Positions 23,006 to 33,052 of a stretch of 64,000 bases of DNA are shown here, one piece after another. Source of the stretch: Neostapfia colusana (Eukaryota; Streptophyta; Magnoliopsida; Poales; Poaceae). Position 1 is the first letter of the stretch; each line of letters starts with the position of its first letter. Location: assembly GCA_030760725.1 (NCBI GenBank), contig JASWHV010000016.1, forward strand, positions 16,111,084-16,175,083, written 5' to 3'. The notes under the pieces were generated by a model. That model saw only the letters and a list, made by a program, of their open reading frames with translations. It made no database searches and had not been told where the DNA came from. A program made the translations under genes and the position numbers.

Positions 23006-23482
23006 GTTGCCCCCGGGTCCATCTCGGGGGTGATAGCGAGCCCGAGGTGGGACCTCCGTCTCTTCCGATCCGCGCACTTTCTTTAAGTCCCGAATTGGCC
23101 GCTGCCGGAGCACGAACGGCCGCGGGGTCGTGAGAGCATGCGCTCACTTGATGATTGCTTTTACTGCGGCGGTTCCCAAGGCTGCCACTTCTGCACGTTG
23201 CGGCGCTTTCTTCGGGAACCGCCGAAGTGCCTTGCCGGCTCATCTTCTCAGGAGGCTGACTCCTTGACCCGACCGCTTTAGCTAAGCGGTTTGGGCCCAC
23301 CAGTCATCGGCATTCGGTCTAGGAACCGAAGCGGTTGCCGGTGCGGGATATTCGAAGAGTTCCGAATCGCATGGAATTGCACCGGGAAGCTTTTTAGAGG
23401 AGGTCTTACCCCCATTGCGGCTTCCCTTCGCACTTCTCAGCATTTCTTCCCGGACTCTTGTGCTTTTGAGTCCTCCCTTGCC
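23006..23482. other. PPT and leader of the antisense ORF in element II
   Basis: G-rich PPT beside the LTR on the minus strand, then non-coding DNA homologous to 17662-18156 in element I. The frame is open upstream of the antisense ATG but is not conserved as protein. Confidence 0.6.
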
Positions 23483-25213
23483 ATGGCTTCCAACCCGCTG
23501 CCAGAGAAGAAACGCGCTCGATCTCCTCCAGCAACGGCGTCAGTGCCAAGTCGGGATTCCGGGGTGCCTGACACCCCCTCCGGTGGCGACTCGAAGAGGC
23601 CCCGGGTTGATGCGCTAAAGGAAGCCTCTGGGGCGTCCCCTGTTCCGCCAGTCCAAGCGACTGCGGAGCGATCGTCGGCGACAGTTGCGGGCTCTGGACG
23701 TCCTACCCCGGCTCGGAAGTCGGGGTTCAGAGCCCGCTGGAGTGTCCGTGCTTCCCGGCCTTCCCCGTCTTGCGGGGAAACTGCGCCGATGCGCTCGGAG
23801 CCAGGGGCAACTGCCGCGGCCCCAAGGCCAGCGCAGACTTCTCCTGTTCCGGTGTGCCCGGACTCCGCGGCGGCGTCGTCTCTTCCTGCCGAGACGGCAA
23901 CCGCGGCCCCCGAGCCAGCACAGGTTGATCCTGCACTAGGCGGTCTGGCTTCTTCTCCAGCACAGCCTTCCCCGGCTCGTCCCTCTCCTCAGGTCAAGGA
24001 GCCAGAAGCTGAAAAGAGCCCGGCTGGTCTGGCTGCCAGAGCCACGGAGCCAGCTTCTCCTGATCGGCGTCTCGTCTCAGCTGCTGGTGCGTCGGCTCTT
24101 CCTGAGGACGAGGTAATGGAGGAGGTCGGAGGGACTGCCCCAGCCTCTGTTGCTCCATTGCCTCTGGCGGACGCCTTCGCGCTTGCCGAGTCGAGCGTCC
24201 GGCAGGTCTTGGCTGCACTAGGGCACGAGCGGGAGGAGCATACGGTTGAACAGGACCGCCTCCTCATCTGGGGGAACCTTTTGCGGGATAGGACCGCGAA
24301 GGTTAAGAGCGAACTCGACTCCAGGCGGGAGTTGCTCGACTTCAGGGAAGCGCTCGTCGACCGGATGAAGCGGGCTGTCGACCACATGGACACCCAGTCG
24401 CGGCGGATCAACAGGGAGGCCCTGGAGGCACACGCCCGGGCCGAAGAGAGCCTCTCTGCTGCTGTGGAAATACGGCAGCGGTTGGAGCGCCGCGAACTCG
24501 CCGTTGAGGAGCGGGAGCATTCCGTGGCAGCTAAGGCAGAGAGGGTCGCCGCGCAGCTGGCCGCGGGCGAGGATGACCTCCAAGCTCGGATGGAGGAGCT
24601 GGAGATTCTGAAGGCAGACCTTGACTTGAGGGAGGAACAGGTCTCCCATGATCGCCGGGCGGTCTTGGACCGGGAGTTGACTGCCGGCTTCAAGGCCGCT
24701 GAGTTGGAGCGGCTAGCCAAGACTCTCCACCTTCAGGAGAGTTCCCTGGCGGCCAAGGAGAAGGAATTCTCCGAGAGGAACCTGGAGGCTCTGCAGGCGG
24801 CCCGCCGCGAGGTGGAGGAGCTCTCCGCCTTGCGGTCCTCCGAGGCCCTTGCGGTCTCAAGCTTCGTGGACCGAGCGGGGTCCGCCCTGATCCCCCTTGG
24901 CTTCAGTCCGGTGAGGGCCGCGACTCCCGCGCTGAAGGTGGCAGAGGTGATTCCTGCGTTGGAGTTGATCGGCGCCAAGCTGGACAGGCTCGACTCGGTG
25001 GTCGCCAGCGAGCTTGAGGCCGAGGGCCGCAGCTTAGCTTTAGAGGTCGCTTCGCATGTGCTGGCATGCTTCAAGAGCCGCGACCCCTCTTTTTCGCTAG
25101 AGCCAGCGAGAGAGGGGCCAGCCACGGAGCAGGAGGAAGCTGCCAGGGCTGAAGTTGAGGATGTGGCCGCCCTTGTAGCCGCAAGGTTCCGGCGAGAGCC
25201 GGGAGGTCCTTAG
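23483..25213 (+). CDS. Antisense ORF of Tat element II, 576 aa coiled-coil protein without the Transposase_28 region
   Basis: I choose ATG 23483 (MASNPLPEKKRARS) because this start is shared by all three copies, although the frame is open further upstream. The protein is intact. It has a Lys/Arg patch KKRAR close to the N terminus (possible nuclear signal), a Pro/Ala/Ser-rich segment to about residue 235, a long predicted coiled coil at about 240-450 (EELEILKADLDLREEQ, ELERLAKTLHLQESSL), and a conserved C-terminal region (FSPVRAATPALK, ARAEVEDVAALVAARF). Compared with element I it lacks about 330 residues after MASN-LP, that is the whole Transposase_28-like domain, joined in frame, and it lacks the intron. 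Transcription would be from the plus strand out of the 3' LTR side. Function unknown. Confidence 0.75.
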   Translation: MASNPLPEKKRARSPPATASVPSRDSGVPDTPSGGDSKRPRVDALKEASGASPVPPVQATAERSSATVAGSGRPTPARKSGFRARWSVRASRPSPSCGETAPMRSEPGATAAAPRPAQTSPVPVCPDSAAASSLPAETATAAPEPAQVDPALGGLASSPAQPSPARPSPQVKEPEAEKSPAGLAARATEPASPDRRLVSAAGASALPEDEVMEEVGGTAPASVAPLPLADAFALAESSVRQVLAALGHEREEHTVEQDRLLIWGNLLRDRTAKVKSELDSRRELLDFREALVDRMKRAVDHMDTQSRRINREALEAHARAEESLSAAVEIRQRLERRELAVEEREHSVAAKAERVAAQLAAGEDDLQARMEELEILKADLDLREEQVSHDRRAVLDRELTAGFKAAELERLAKTLHLQESSLAAKEKEFSERNLEALQAARREVEELSALRSSEALAVSSFVDRAGSALIPLGFSPVRAATPALKVAEVIPALELIGAKLDRLDSVVASELEAEGRSLALEVASHVLACFKSRDPSFSLEPAREGPATEQEEAARAEVEDVAALVAARFRREPGGP

Positions 25214-27066
25214 GACTTGTTTCTCCCTTTTTTATCGAGTCTGTAGTCCAGCTCATGGAGCCTTGTTTAATTTGACTCTCTTGGATACTTGTGCCTGTGA
25301 TGCTTTTTCTCTCCTTCTTGGCTTTGCCTGGCTGAGTCCTTAGCTCCGCAAGGTACTCAGAGGCCATTTCCAATCTCGGAGCTTCGCACAGACACCCTCC
25401 CCGGGTCCTAACCGTGTTAGGGGCCCCCGGAGGTCTCCGAACCTCTCCCTATGGGGGGCTCCAAATCTGCCTGCCACGTGACGGGTCCGGAGCTCCTCCT
25501 CAAGAGACGGGAGCTCCGGCCATGTTGGACACGTAGGGCTTCCGGAGCCCTCCCACTGAAAGGGGGGGAGGTCCGGTTCCTGCCTGCCACGTGGCGAGCC
25601 CAGAGCCCTCCTCAAGGAAGGAGAGAATTCCGGGCCCGCTGGACACGTGGGGCCCCCGGGCCCCGCCCCTGCTGGAGGGGCAGGTCCCGGTCCTTCCAGT
25701 CCCAGGCCGGAGTAGCTGGTAGCTCCTTTCCCCCCGCTTCACGCAGTCCCTGTTGCCATAACCTGGAGGTCCTGCACACAGGTAGAGGAAACGTAATTCT
25801 CCTCGGGGGGTCCTCCCCTCCTGTCTCTTAGTCTTATTCGTCTTATGGTCCTGACCCGCTATACGGGGCTTGGGCAATTCTGTGCACGAGGCGCCGGAGC
25901 TCCGGCTCCCTCCGAGGTCCGGGTACGGCCGTCCGATCCCTAGTACCGGGCCATGCGCTGGGGAAGCAGAGTGCACGCGCTTTGGGTTCATGACCAGGCA
26001 AAGCGGACGTACTCCCCTGGACCTCCGGAGGGCAGGATGCGCATGCTTTGGGCTCTGGGCCGGCTAAGCTGGATACGCACCCTGGACCCCCCATGCACAA
26101 CACTGGCCTTTCCTGGAGGTGACCAACTGGCACCGCAACACCTGACTGGGGGAGGCCCGAGAGACTCACTCGGCCATCGGAACGTGCCTCAAGCGCAGCC
26201 GCCTTCGGTAGGATAGCAAATGCCGACTATGGATGAGCGCAGGAGAGGGGGAGCTAGATGTACGATGAACATACATAGATAGTGCGATCATAAAAATTAA
26301 TGCATAATTTAAATGAGCGCATGAGAGAGAGCTAAGTAGAACAGGTCTCTGTATTCATACCCATAGGTGGAATTCTGGCTGTACATGGGGGCAATGTTCC
26401 GCCTCGTCTACAAGGGAAGCAAGACTCTACGCGCTTAGGGTCGGAACCAGGCTAAACTGGACGTAGTCCTGTACCGTCCCTTGAGACTTAGCTACCCCAA
26501 GCTCTGTTCCTAAATTCTATGGGGTTTATTACAGAAGTGGATAACCCTGTTCTACCGATGCTCAGTAAGTAGGACTTACAGTGTTGCTTCATGGCAAGGA
26601 TTTTTTGGGAATGGATCCCACTCTCGGTTGAAAGGCATGTGTACCTGGGGCGGCAGCTCTCATGATTCGGAAGGGACCTTCCCTGCTGGGGGAGAGCTTA
26701 TGAGTCCTTCTTGGAATATAGCGTGCCGCTTCACCAGGTTGCCTTCTTGCGGGCCCCCGTCGCGTTTGGTTCTTTGGCGGTAGTGCTTAGAGCATTAGCC
26801 GAGACCGTGCGTTGTGGGGTGTTCCCTGCAAGCCGAGTCTTGTCGAGGTTGTTATCTTCACGCTGGATCAGGCCCTGCGCGGCTTCTTTCGGGGGCCCCC
26901 GGGGTGTTCTCCCCTTTTGGCTAAGGCCTTCAAGGGGTAGGTGGACCCGGGCTCGCCTTGGATGACCTAAGGCGTCTTCCCCTTCTGGCAAGGCCTTCGA
27001 GGGGTTGACGGACCTTAGGCGGCTCCCGAGAGGTATGTTCGAGGCACGGAGGCGTGCTGTAGTTGG
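25214..27066. other. Non-coding internal region of element II with an internal G-box array
   Basis: Replaces pol. CACGTG or one-base variants start at 25475, 25530 (CACGTA), 25588 and 25644, again 55-58 bp apart, just past the antisense ORF. The remainder is similar to 43102-44949 of element III on the other strand and to 29968-30254 of element I (shared AAGCAAGACTCTACGCGCTT). No coding frame is supported. Confidence 0.65.
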
Positions 27067-28815
27067 CTAACGCCCAGGCCCGTCACCGTCGGAACCGGAG
27101 TCCTCACCGCCATGCACTGTCTTTATGACACGTTGAGGCTCCTGGAACCCCACCTGGTGGGCAGCGGTGACTGGGGCGTCGGCCTTCTGTTTGCCATCCC
27201 TCTGAGGGTAGGGCGGTGCTTCAGCCCTCTGCTGTCTTCCTTTGCGGAAGCGCTCTGCGAGCCTCTGGATCTCCCAGCACTCGGTAGCAGTATGGTTGCA
27301 GGCGCCATGCACGGGGCATAGCCCGCCTTGGTCACTGTCTGGGGCTGGTGACTGCCGCTGCCTTTTGTCAGGGCGTGGCCCCCGAGCTCCACTGGTCGTC
27401 GCAGCTGCGGCGACGGGGGCCGTGAATGGTGACTTCATCTTGCCACCCCCCCGGTTCTTGGTCTTCTTGCCACCCCCATAGGCAGCAGCACTGGACCCGG
27501 GCTGCCCTCCTGACTCGGAGGTCGGCAGTGCGTGCCAGTTCTGCCCTTCAGCTGCTCTGGCGCACTTGTCCGCCAGGCTGAAGAGCTCCGAGACGTCTCG
27601 GACCTCTCTGGTTGCGAGCTTCTCGAGCATTTTCTCGTCCCAGACACCCTGTCGGAACGCCACTACCACAGAGGCGCTTTGGATATGTGGGATGGTGTTG
27701 CGCACCTGAGAGAACCGCTGGATGAAAGAGCGCAGCGACTCCCCAGGTTGTTGCTTGACGGCGTGGAGGTCAAGCTCCGTGCCGGGACGGGTGTAGGAGT
27801 TGCCGAAGTTGGCGACGAACTGCCGGCAGAGCTCACCCCAGGAGGTTATGGACCCCTGAGGTAGATTCATGAGCCAAGACCGGGCTGGGCCGGTCAAGGC
27901 GACGGGGAAGTAGTTGGCCATGACGGCCTCGTCTCCTCCTGCAGCAAGTACGGCGGTGGAGTAGATCTGGAGGAACTCCGCCGGGTTGACGCTGCCGTCG
28001 TACTTCTCGGGAAGGTGCGGGCGGAACTTGCGTGGCCACCTTGCGAAGCGAAGATGGGGTGCAAGGGCCGCACATCCTGCACCTGTTGCGGCAGGTATAG
28101 GCGCTGCGAACACTTGGTTTGCACCTGGCGCTGCGTATCCCGGCATGGGCAAGGCTGCACCATAGACCGGGGCCGCTACTTGCAGCGCATATGGTTGTGG
28201 CATATGCTGTGCAGCATACGCCTGTGGCGGGGCTCGCATGGCGAAGACCTGTCCTTCTGGTTGGGTCGAGGCCGACGACATGCTGTCGCCTGCCTCCTGG
28301 TTGCGACGCCTTTCTCGGCGTCGCTCGAGGTACACCCGGGCGTCCTGCCCCAAGTGGCACCGTTCCAGTTCCCTTCGCAGGTCCGTCGACAGGAGCCTGG
28401 AGGAGCTGGAATCCGCCGTTAGCCCGTCAACCGTGGGTGTGCGCATCAGCGACACAGCCGGTTGCCCTGGGCGTCGTCCTCACCGAAACCGAGGGTTCGC
28501 GGCGGCGACGACGAGGCGGTCCACCTCGCGGACCCATTGCTGGGTCGCTGAATGGGGCGCATCCCCCGCAGGCGGGTTGCGCAGCAGCACCCTTGCTGCA
28601 GCTAGCGCACCTCCATGGTGTACGCTCAGCGCTGCAGAAGACCTCACGCTGGTCGGGGCCTGCATAGCCGGAGTCGGCGTTACCGGAGTCGGCTGCTGGC
28701 TGCCCGCTTGTGCCGACACACTCCGTCCTGAGTGTGTCGACATGTACTCCCCAGTGGTCACGGTTCGCCGTGAACGCGGAGGGGGAGAGTTTGCCGTTGA
28801 AGGAAGCTTGGTCAT
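27067..28815 (-). pseudogene. Gag of Tat element II with one nonsense codon
   Basis: Starts at ATG 28815 (MTKLPSTANS), the position equivalent to the intact gag of element III. One TGA at 28482-28480 interrupts about 110 codons in; element III has CGA (Arg) at that codon. Downstream the frame is open to 27067. The capsid core is clear (FARWPRKFRPHLPEKYDG, SWGELCRQFVANFG, LRSFIQRFSQVRNTIPHI), and a C-terminal zinc-knuckle-like CPVHGACNHTATEC has spacing Cx2Hx4Hx4C. The frame ends right after the knuckle region without a protease. Gag would package RNA; translation past the stop would need readthrough or supply in trans. Confidence 0.9.
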
Positions 28816-28851
28816 CTTCGTCGGCGGAAACTCGTCGCGCTAGGGGAAAAG

Positions 28852-28870
28852 CCCCCTTCCTGGCGCGCCA
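28852..28870 (-). other. Primer binding site of Tat element II
   Basis: Minus strand TGGCGCGCCAGGAAGGGGG, starting three bases beyond the LTR end. This is the form usual for grass Tat elements; I do not assign the primer tRNA with confidence. Confidence 0.85.
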
Positions 28871-28872
28871 AA

Positions 28873-29962
28873 TGTCGAAGTGTGCGATCGACACTTCCCC
28901 CGGGCCTGCACTGGGCAGCCCGCGGAGGTTCTTTTTTCGGCGGGGCTAGTCTCCTAGCGGAAAGCTTGCGCGGATGGACGAGTTAGCGAGAGCTTGACAC
29001 GGCGAGTTTTACGTGGTTCAGGCCGCCGGAGCGTAAAACCCTACGTCCACGGCGAGCTACGGAGCTTGCTTGCTGCTCGGGACCGGAGGCCTGAGCTTGG
29101 GGGTGAGTTACAGCTTGAGAGTGTATGGTTAGCGTATGAGTTGCAAAGTGCGAACCCTTGCTATCGACGCCTGCCCGAGCCTTTTATAGTCCAAGACTCG
29201 GGCGGCTTACAAGGGGAGCCGGGACCCGACAGGTGGTCCTGGGAAGATTGCTTGTTATCTACCGTATCTGTAGTTACGCCGGTAGCTGCCTCTGGTCGAA
29301 GGCTTCTGAGTCTTCATCTTGCCGCCCTGCCCATGCCGCATGCTAGTCGTAGTGGTTGATGACGGCGTAGGCGGCATGGGATGTCTTGTCGCAGCATTTA
29401 TTGGCTGGCAGGTTCTGACACCGCGCACCAGTCTGTGATGCGACAGGGCGCAACGGCACCTGACAGACGCGTGCTCCGCGTTTCCGCGTCTTGGGAAGAC
29501 GCGGGCCTTGAATACCTTGTACGGGCAAGGTGAGGAGCGCCTTTACGCCCGCCGCCTACCGCTCGGGGGCAGGCAGCACCGTTCTTCTGGCCACGTGGTG
29601 GGTCTGGAGCCCTTCTCTGAGGTGAGAAGGGTCCGGCCTGCGGGGCACATGGAGCCTCCGGACCTCTCCCCGCGGAGGGGGAGGTCCGGCCTCTGTATGC
29701 CACGTTGCAGGCCCGGATCTCTCCTCTGCGGAGAAGGAGGTCCGGCCCCGCTGGACGCGTGGCGTCTTCGGACCTCTCTCCCGCGGAGGGGGAGGTCCGG
29801 CTTCTGTATGCCACATGGCGGGCCCGGAGCTCTCCTCTGAGGAGAGGGAGGTCCGGCCCCGTCGGACGCGTGGCGCCTTCGGAGCTCTCCCTGCGGAGAA
29901 GGGCGAGTACCTTAGACATTTTACCCTGTGCGCGGGGGTACCCCATATCTCAGGTACCGACA
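28873..29962 (-). repeat. 5' LTR of Tat element II
   Basis: 1,090 bp, TATA box CTATAAAAGG at 29189-29180 (minus). A short deletion relative to the partner LTR lies near 29060. Followed by the right target duplication GTAGG. Confidence 0.95.
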
Positions 29963-29967
29963 GTAGG

Positions 29968-30254
29968 ACAGGTTTCTTTTCATATAAATTTCCATAGGAG
30001 GAAGGCAGGCTAAGTATGGAGGCCACGACCCGCCTTATTAAGAAGGGAAGCAAGACTCTACGCGCTTGGGGTCGGAAACAGGCGAAGCTGAACATAGTCC
30101 TGGACAGTCCCCTGAGGCTTAGCAGCTCCGAGCACTGTTCCTGGGCTTTATGGAATTTATCATAAAAAGAAGAGTTTGTCCTATTGTTGCTCTAGGGGTA
30201 GAACTTACGGAGGTGTTATGTGTTCCGAGGGTTCGGGAGCGGGTCCCCATCCTC
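29968..30254 (-). other. Element I sequence after its truncated integrase
   Basis: Continuation of element I to the right of the nested insertion. It carries the same non-coding block (AAGCAAGACTCTACGCGCTT) found in elements II and III, and joins directly to the broken integrase frame near 30255. Integrase coding sequence is therefore absent here independently of the nested insertion. Confidence 0.65.
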
Positions 30255-30728
30255 GGTTCTGGGGAATGGTCCCCGGATGTCCAGCCCTTATACGGCAAAT
30301 GGCCATGTGGGTGGGATCATCTGTACCGTCCAAGCCGGTGTATGGATCTTCTTGGCGTGGAACAGGCACGCCTTGCAGCTCTCGACCAGCTTGACGGCAT
30401 CCTGGAGTGTTGTCGGCTAGTAGAAGCCATGCCGGAAGGCTTTACCGACAAGCGTGCGTGAGGAAGAGTGACTCCCTCATTCGCCTCCATGGATCTCAGC
30501 GAGCAAGTCGCAGCCTTCCCCCTGGGTTATGAACCGCAATAGGACGCGGTTGGCGCCACATCGGTAGTGATCCCCTTCTACCAACGCGTGTCTCTTAGCC
30601 ATACGCACGATCCATTCAGCGGATACACGTTCATCAGGGAGGATATTGTCTTTCAGGTAGTCCTGGATCTCCGTGATCCATGCATCGGGTCTGACTTGAG
30701 CGTCTGGATCTTGAGCGCTGGGTTGCAC
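30255..30728 (-). pseudogene. Truncated integrase of Tat element I
   Basis: The minus-strand reading begins with the Tat pre-integrase region (WITEIQDYLKDNILP, KRHALVEGDHYRCGANRVLL) and the zinc-binding segment (CKACLFHAKKIHTP). It reaches the first catalytic aspartate (WGLDIRGPFPRTEDGD) and is then lost. The second Asp, the Glu and the C-terminal domain are absent from the element. An internal stop lies near 30477, after the GG in the ..EIHGGE segment. Without a D,D,E core this copy could not integrate itself. Confidence 0.8.
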
Positions 30729-30818
30729 AGAGTCCCCAGTGACGCTTACGATCCTTGGTGGCGTCCATGGCTGCAGGGCCGCCGGGACCGCCAGCTTCGA
30801 GGTGCTGGTCTAGCCCCC

Positions 30819-31268
30819 TTAGCCCGGCTCGCCGGGCCGGGCTGTGGGCCGCAGCAACGTCCTCTCGAAGACTCCTTCGGGCACAGGGGCTCCGGTGGGG
30901 GCCTTCGTTGAGAGGTCGTCAGCCGCGGCCTTGCCAGCGCGCGGTACGTGGCGCAGGTCCAAGGCGAGGAAGTCTTTCTCCACCATCTGCACATAGAGCA
31001 GATGAGCAGCTAGCTGTGGGTCACTGCAGGAGCATTCACCCTTAACTTGCTTGATAACTAGCTGGGAGTCGCCCTGTGCCAACAACTGGCGAGCGCCTAG
31101 AGACATGGCTGTCTTTAGGCCAAAGATGAGTGCTTCATACTCTGCCATGTTGTTGGTTGCCTTGGAATTGAGACGCACCATATACCCAGACTGCTCCCCC
31201 GATGGCATGAGGAGCAGTACGCCAGCACCGGCCCCCTGCTTTCGCGAGGAGCCGTTGAAGAAGAGTGT
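30819..31268 (-). pseudogene. Second (archaeal-type) RNase H domain of Tat element I
   Basis: Recognisable by NMAEYEALIFGLKTAMSLGA, then LLAQGDSQLVIKQVKGE and HVPRAGKAAADDLS, the usual order of the extra RNase H in Tat elements between the first RNase H and integrase. Presence of two RNase H domains is diagnostic of the Tat lineage. The frame is open over most of the domain but is shifted or interrupted on both sides. Confidence 0.85.
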
Positions 31269-31689
31269 CTAGTAAGGCCCGGTGAAGGCCGGAGCTCGGG
31301 GCCCTGGTTCACCGTCTTCATGGCCCCCTGGGTCAGCCCGCGTTGTCATCCACTCAGCCACGAAGTCAGCCAGTGCTTGGCTCTTGACTGCGTGACGAGG
31401 GAGGAAGTCTAGCTCAAACTCCGGTAGCTCCGCTGCCCATTTGGAGACATTGCCCGTCGCGTGGGGGTTGTGGAGGACAGCCTTCAGTGGATAGGAGGTG
31501 GCCACCGAGATCCGGTGGGCTTGGAAGCAGTGGCGGAGCTTCCTGGACGCCACGAGCACTGCATACAACAGCTTATGGACCTCCAGGTACCTTGTCTTGG
31601 CGTCATGGAGGACCTCGCTGATGTAGTAGACAGGCCTCCCGATGGTCCGGACCCTCCCTCCCAGGTCAGAGATATCTCCATCCATGGCG
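31269..31689 (-). pseudogene. First RNase H / connection domain of Tat element I
   Basis: Includes RPVYYISEVLHDAKTRYLEV, KLLYAVLVASRKLRHCF and ALADFVAEW, which match the RT-RNase H connection and RNase H of Tat polyproteins. The N-terminal side is separated from RT by the low-complexity block at 31690-31990. Confidence 0.85.
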
Positions 31690-31990
31690 CAGGCCCGCGG
31701 GAGGTGGGTGGGCCCGGGGAGGCCGCCGGGAGCTGATACTCGAAGGCTCCCAGGCTGTCTTGGACCTCCGAGAGGTCCCGCTGATTTCTCGGGAGCTCCG
31801 GGAGGTCCCGTTGGACATCCGGGAGGTTCTGTTGGACCTCCGGGGGGTCCCGTTGCACCTCTGGGAGGTCCTGCTGGTCCTCCGGGAGGTTGTTTTGGGG
31901 GTCCGGGGGTCCGTTTTGGACCTGGGGGGGTTGCCTCGGAGACCCGGGGGGTCGTCTTGGACCTCCGGGGTTTCCTGGCGCATGTTTCCC
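31690..31990 (-). repeat. 21-bp minisatellite inside pol of Tat element I
   Basis: About a dozen imperfect copies of a 21-bp unit whose core GGACCTCCGGGAGGTCC is itself palindromic. Because 21 is a multiple of three it can be read through: one minus frame gives repeating heptads such as RDLPEVQ, another gives TSRRSNR-type repeats. It sits exactly between the RT/connection segment ending VVSMVLVAE and RPVYYISEV, which are contiguous in typical relatives apart from a short linker. The block is best seen as an expanded linker. Confidence 0.8.
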
Positions 31991-32039
31991 GATACTGGAG
32001 CAGGCTGTGGCTATGAGGGGTCCGGCCGCTCTGCGACGA

Positions 32040-33050
32040 GGACCATACTCACCACTGCAGCCGTCGCTGTGATGTAGAGCAATAGATGCTCTTCGGGCTC
32101 GGGGCTACCATTATGGGTAGGGTCATCAGGAGTTGCTTCAGCTCCTGGAGAGCTTCTTCTGCTTCGTCGGTCCAAGCGAATGGGCCGGATTTGCACAGGA
32201 CCTTAGAGAAGGGGAGCGCTCACTCTGCTAACCTCAGTATAAACCGACTAAGCGCGGCTAGGCATCCCGTGAGTTTCTGGACTTCTTTGATGCGGGCGGG
32301 GGGCCGCCTCAAGTTGATGGCTTTGATCTTCTCTGGGTTAGCCTCAATTCCTCAGTGTGAGACCAGGAATCCTAAGGGTTTTCCAGAGGGTACACCGAAT
32401 ACACACTTGTCGGGGTTCAGCTTGGTGCACGTAGAGCGCAGTTTATCGAAGACTAAGGCCAGGTTATCTAGTAGAGATGAACTCTGCCTGACCTTAACAA
32501 CAATGTCATCGACATACACCTCAACGAAGGTAGGGAGAGCGTTCTTTAGGCCATGAGGCATAGAGACATAACAGCATACACTGTCTACTGTGATGAAGAA
32601 GGTGTGCTCTTCATCTTCTCTAGGCATAGGGATCTGATGGAAACCCGGGTAAGCGTCTAGGAAGCACAGCATATCGCAGCCTGACGTCAAGTCTACTATA
32701 TGATCTATTCTAGGGAGAGGGAATTGACGTTTAGGACATGCCTTATTGAGACTGGTGTAGTCGATGCACATCCGGCGCTTCCCGCCGGCCTTTGGGACAA
32801 CAACAGGGTTCACCAACCACTGGGGGTGGCGGACTTCCCGTATGAAGCCAGCATCCAGCAGCTTCTTGATTTCTTCACGGATGAGGCTTTGCCGCTCGAA
32901 AGACTGCTTGCGAGCTTCTGTTGGACTGGCCGGGCGTCGGGGAAGACCTTTAGGTGGTGCCCGATCACCTCCCTAGGTACCTCTGGCATCGGCGACGGCT
33001 GCCATGCAAACACATCGACATTGTGCCGGAGGGAGGTGACGAGCGCGCCT
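32040..33050 (-). pseudogene. Reverse transcriptase of Tat element I
   Basis: RT motifs in order: VFAWQPSPMPEVPREVIGHH, KKLLDAGFIREVRHPQW, VNPVVVPKAGGKRRMCIDY, FLDAYPGFHQIPM, and the catalytic box VEVYVDDIVVK (YVDD). The thumb follows (GIEANPEKI). Breaks: a frameshift near 32920, a TGA at 32354-32352 and a TGA at 32222-32220, both at likely CGA codons. The domain is otherwise easy to recognise, which places the loss of function fairly recently. Confidence 0.9.
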
Positions 33051-33052
33051 TC

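Larger units (their letters stand above)
21908..29962 (-). mobile_element. Compact non-autonomous Tat element II nested in element I
   Basis: 8,055 bp, flanked by GTAGG (21903-21907 and 29963-29967). LTRs are 21908-23005 and 28873-29962; the PBS at 28852-28870 and a G-rich PPT at 23006 onward are intact. It contains gag on the sense strand and a long antisense ORF but no protease, RT, RNase H or integrase. Instead, roughly 1.85 kb of non-coding DNA (25214-27066) separates the two ORFs. LTR, gag and antisense ORF are clearly homologous to element I, and the layout matches element III, so this is a defined non-autonomous subfamily and not a random deletion. Confidence 0.95.

Noticed and set aside
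27123..28422. Multiple plus-strand frames opposite the gag of element II
   Set aside because: They are antisense shadows of the conserved gag; conservation follows the minus-strand gag codons.
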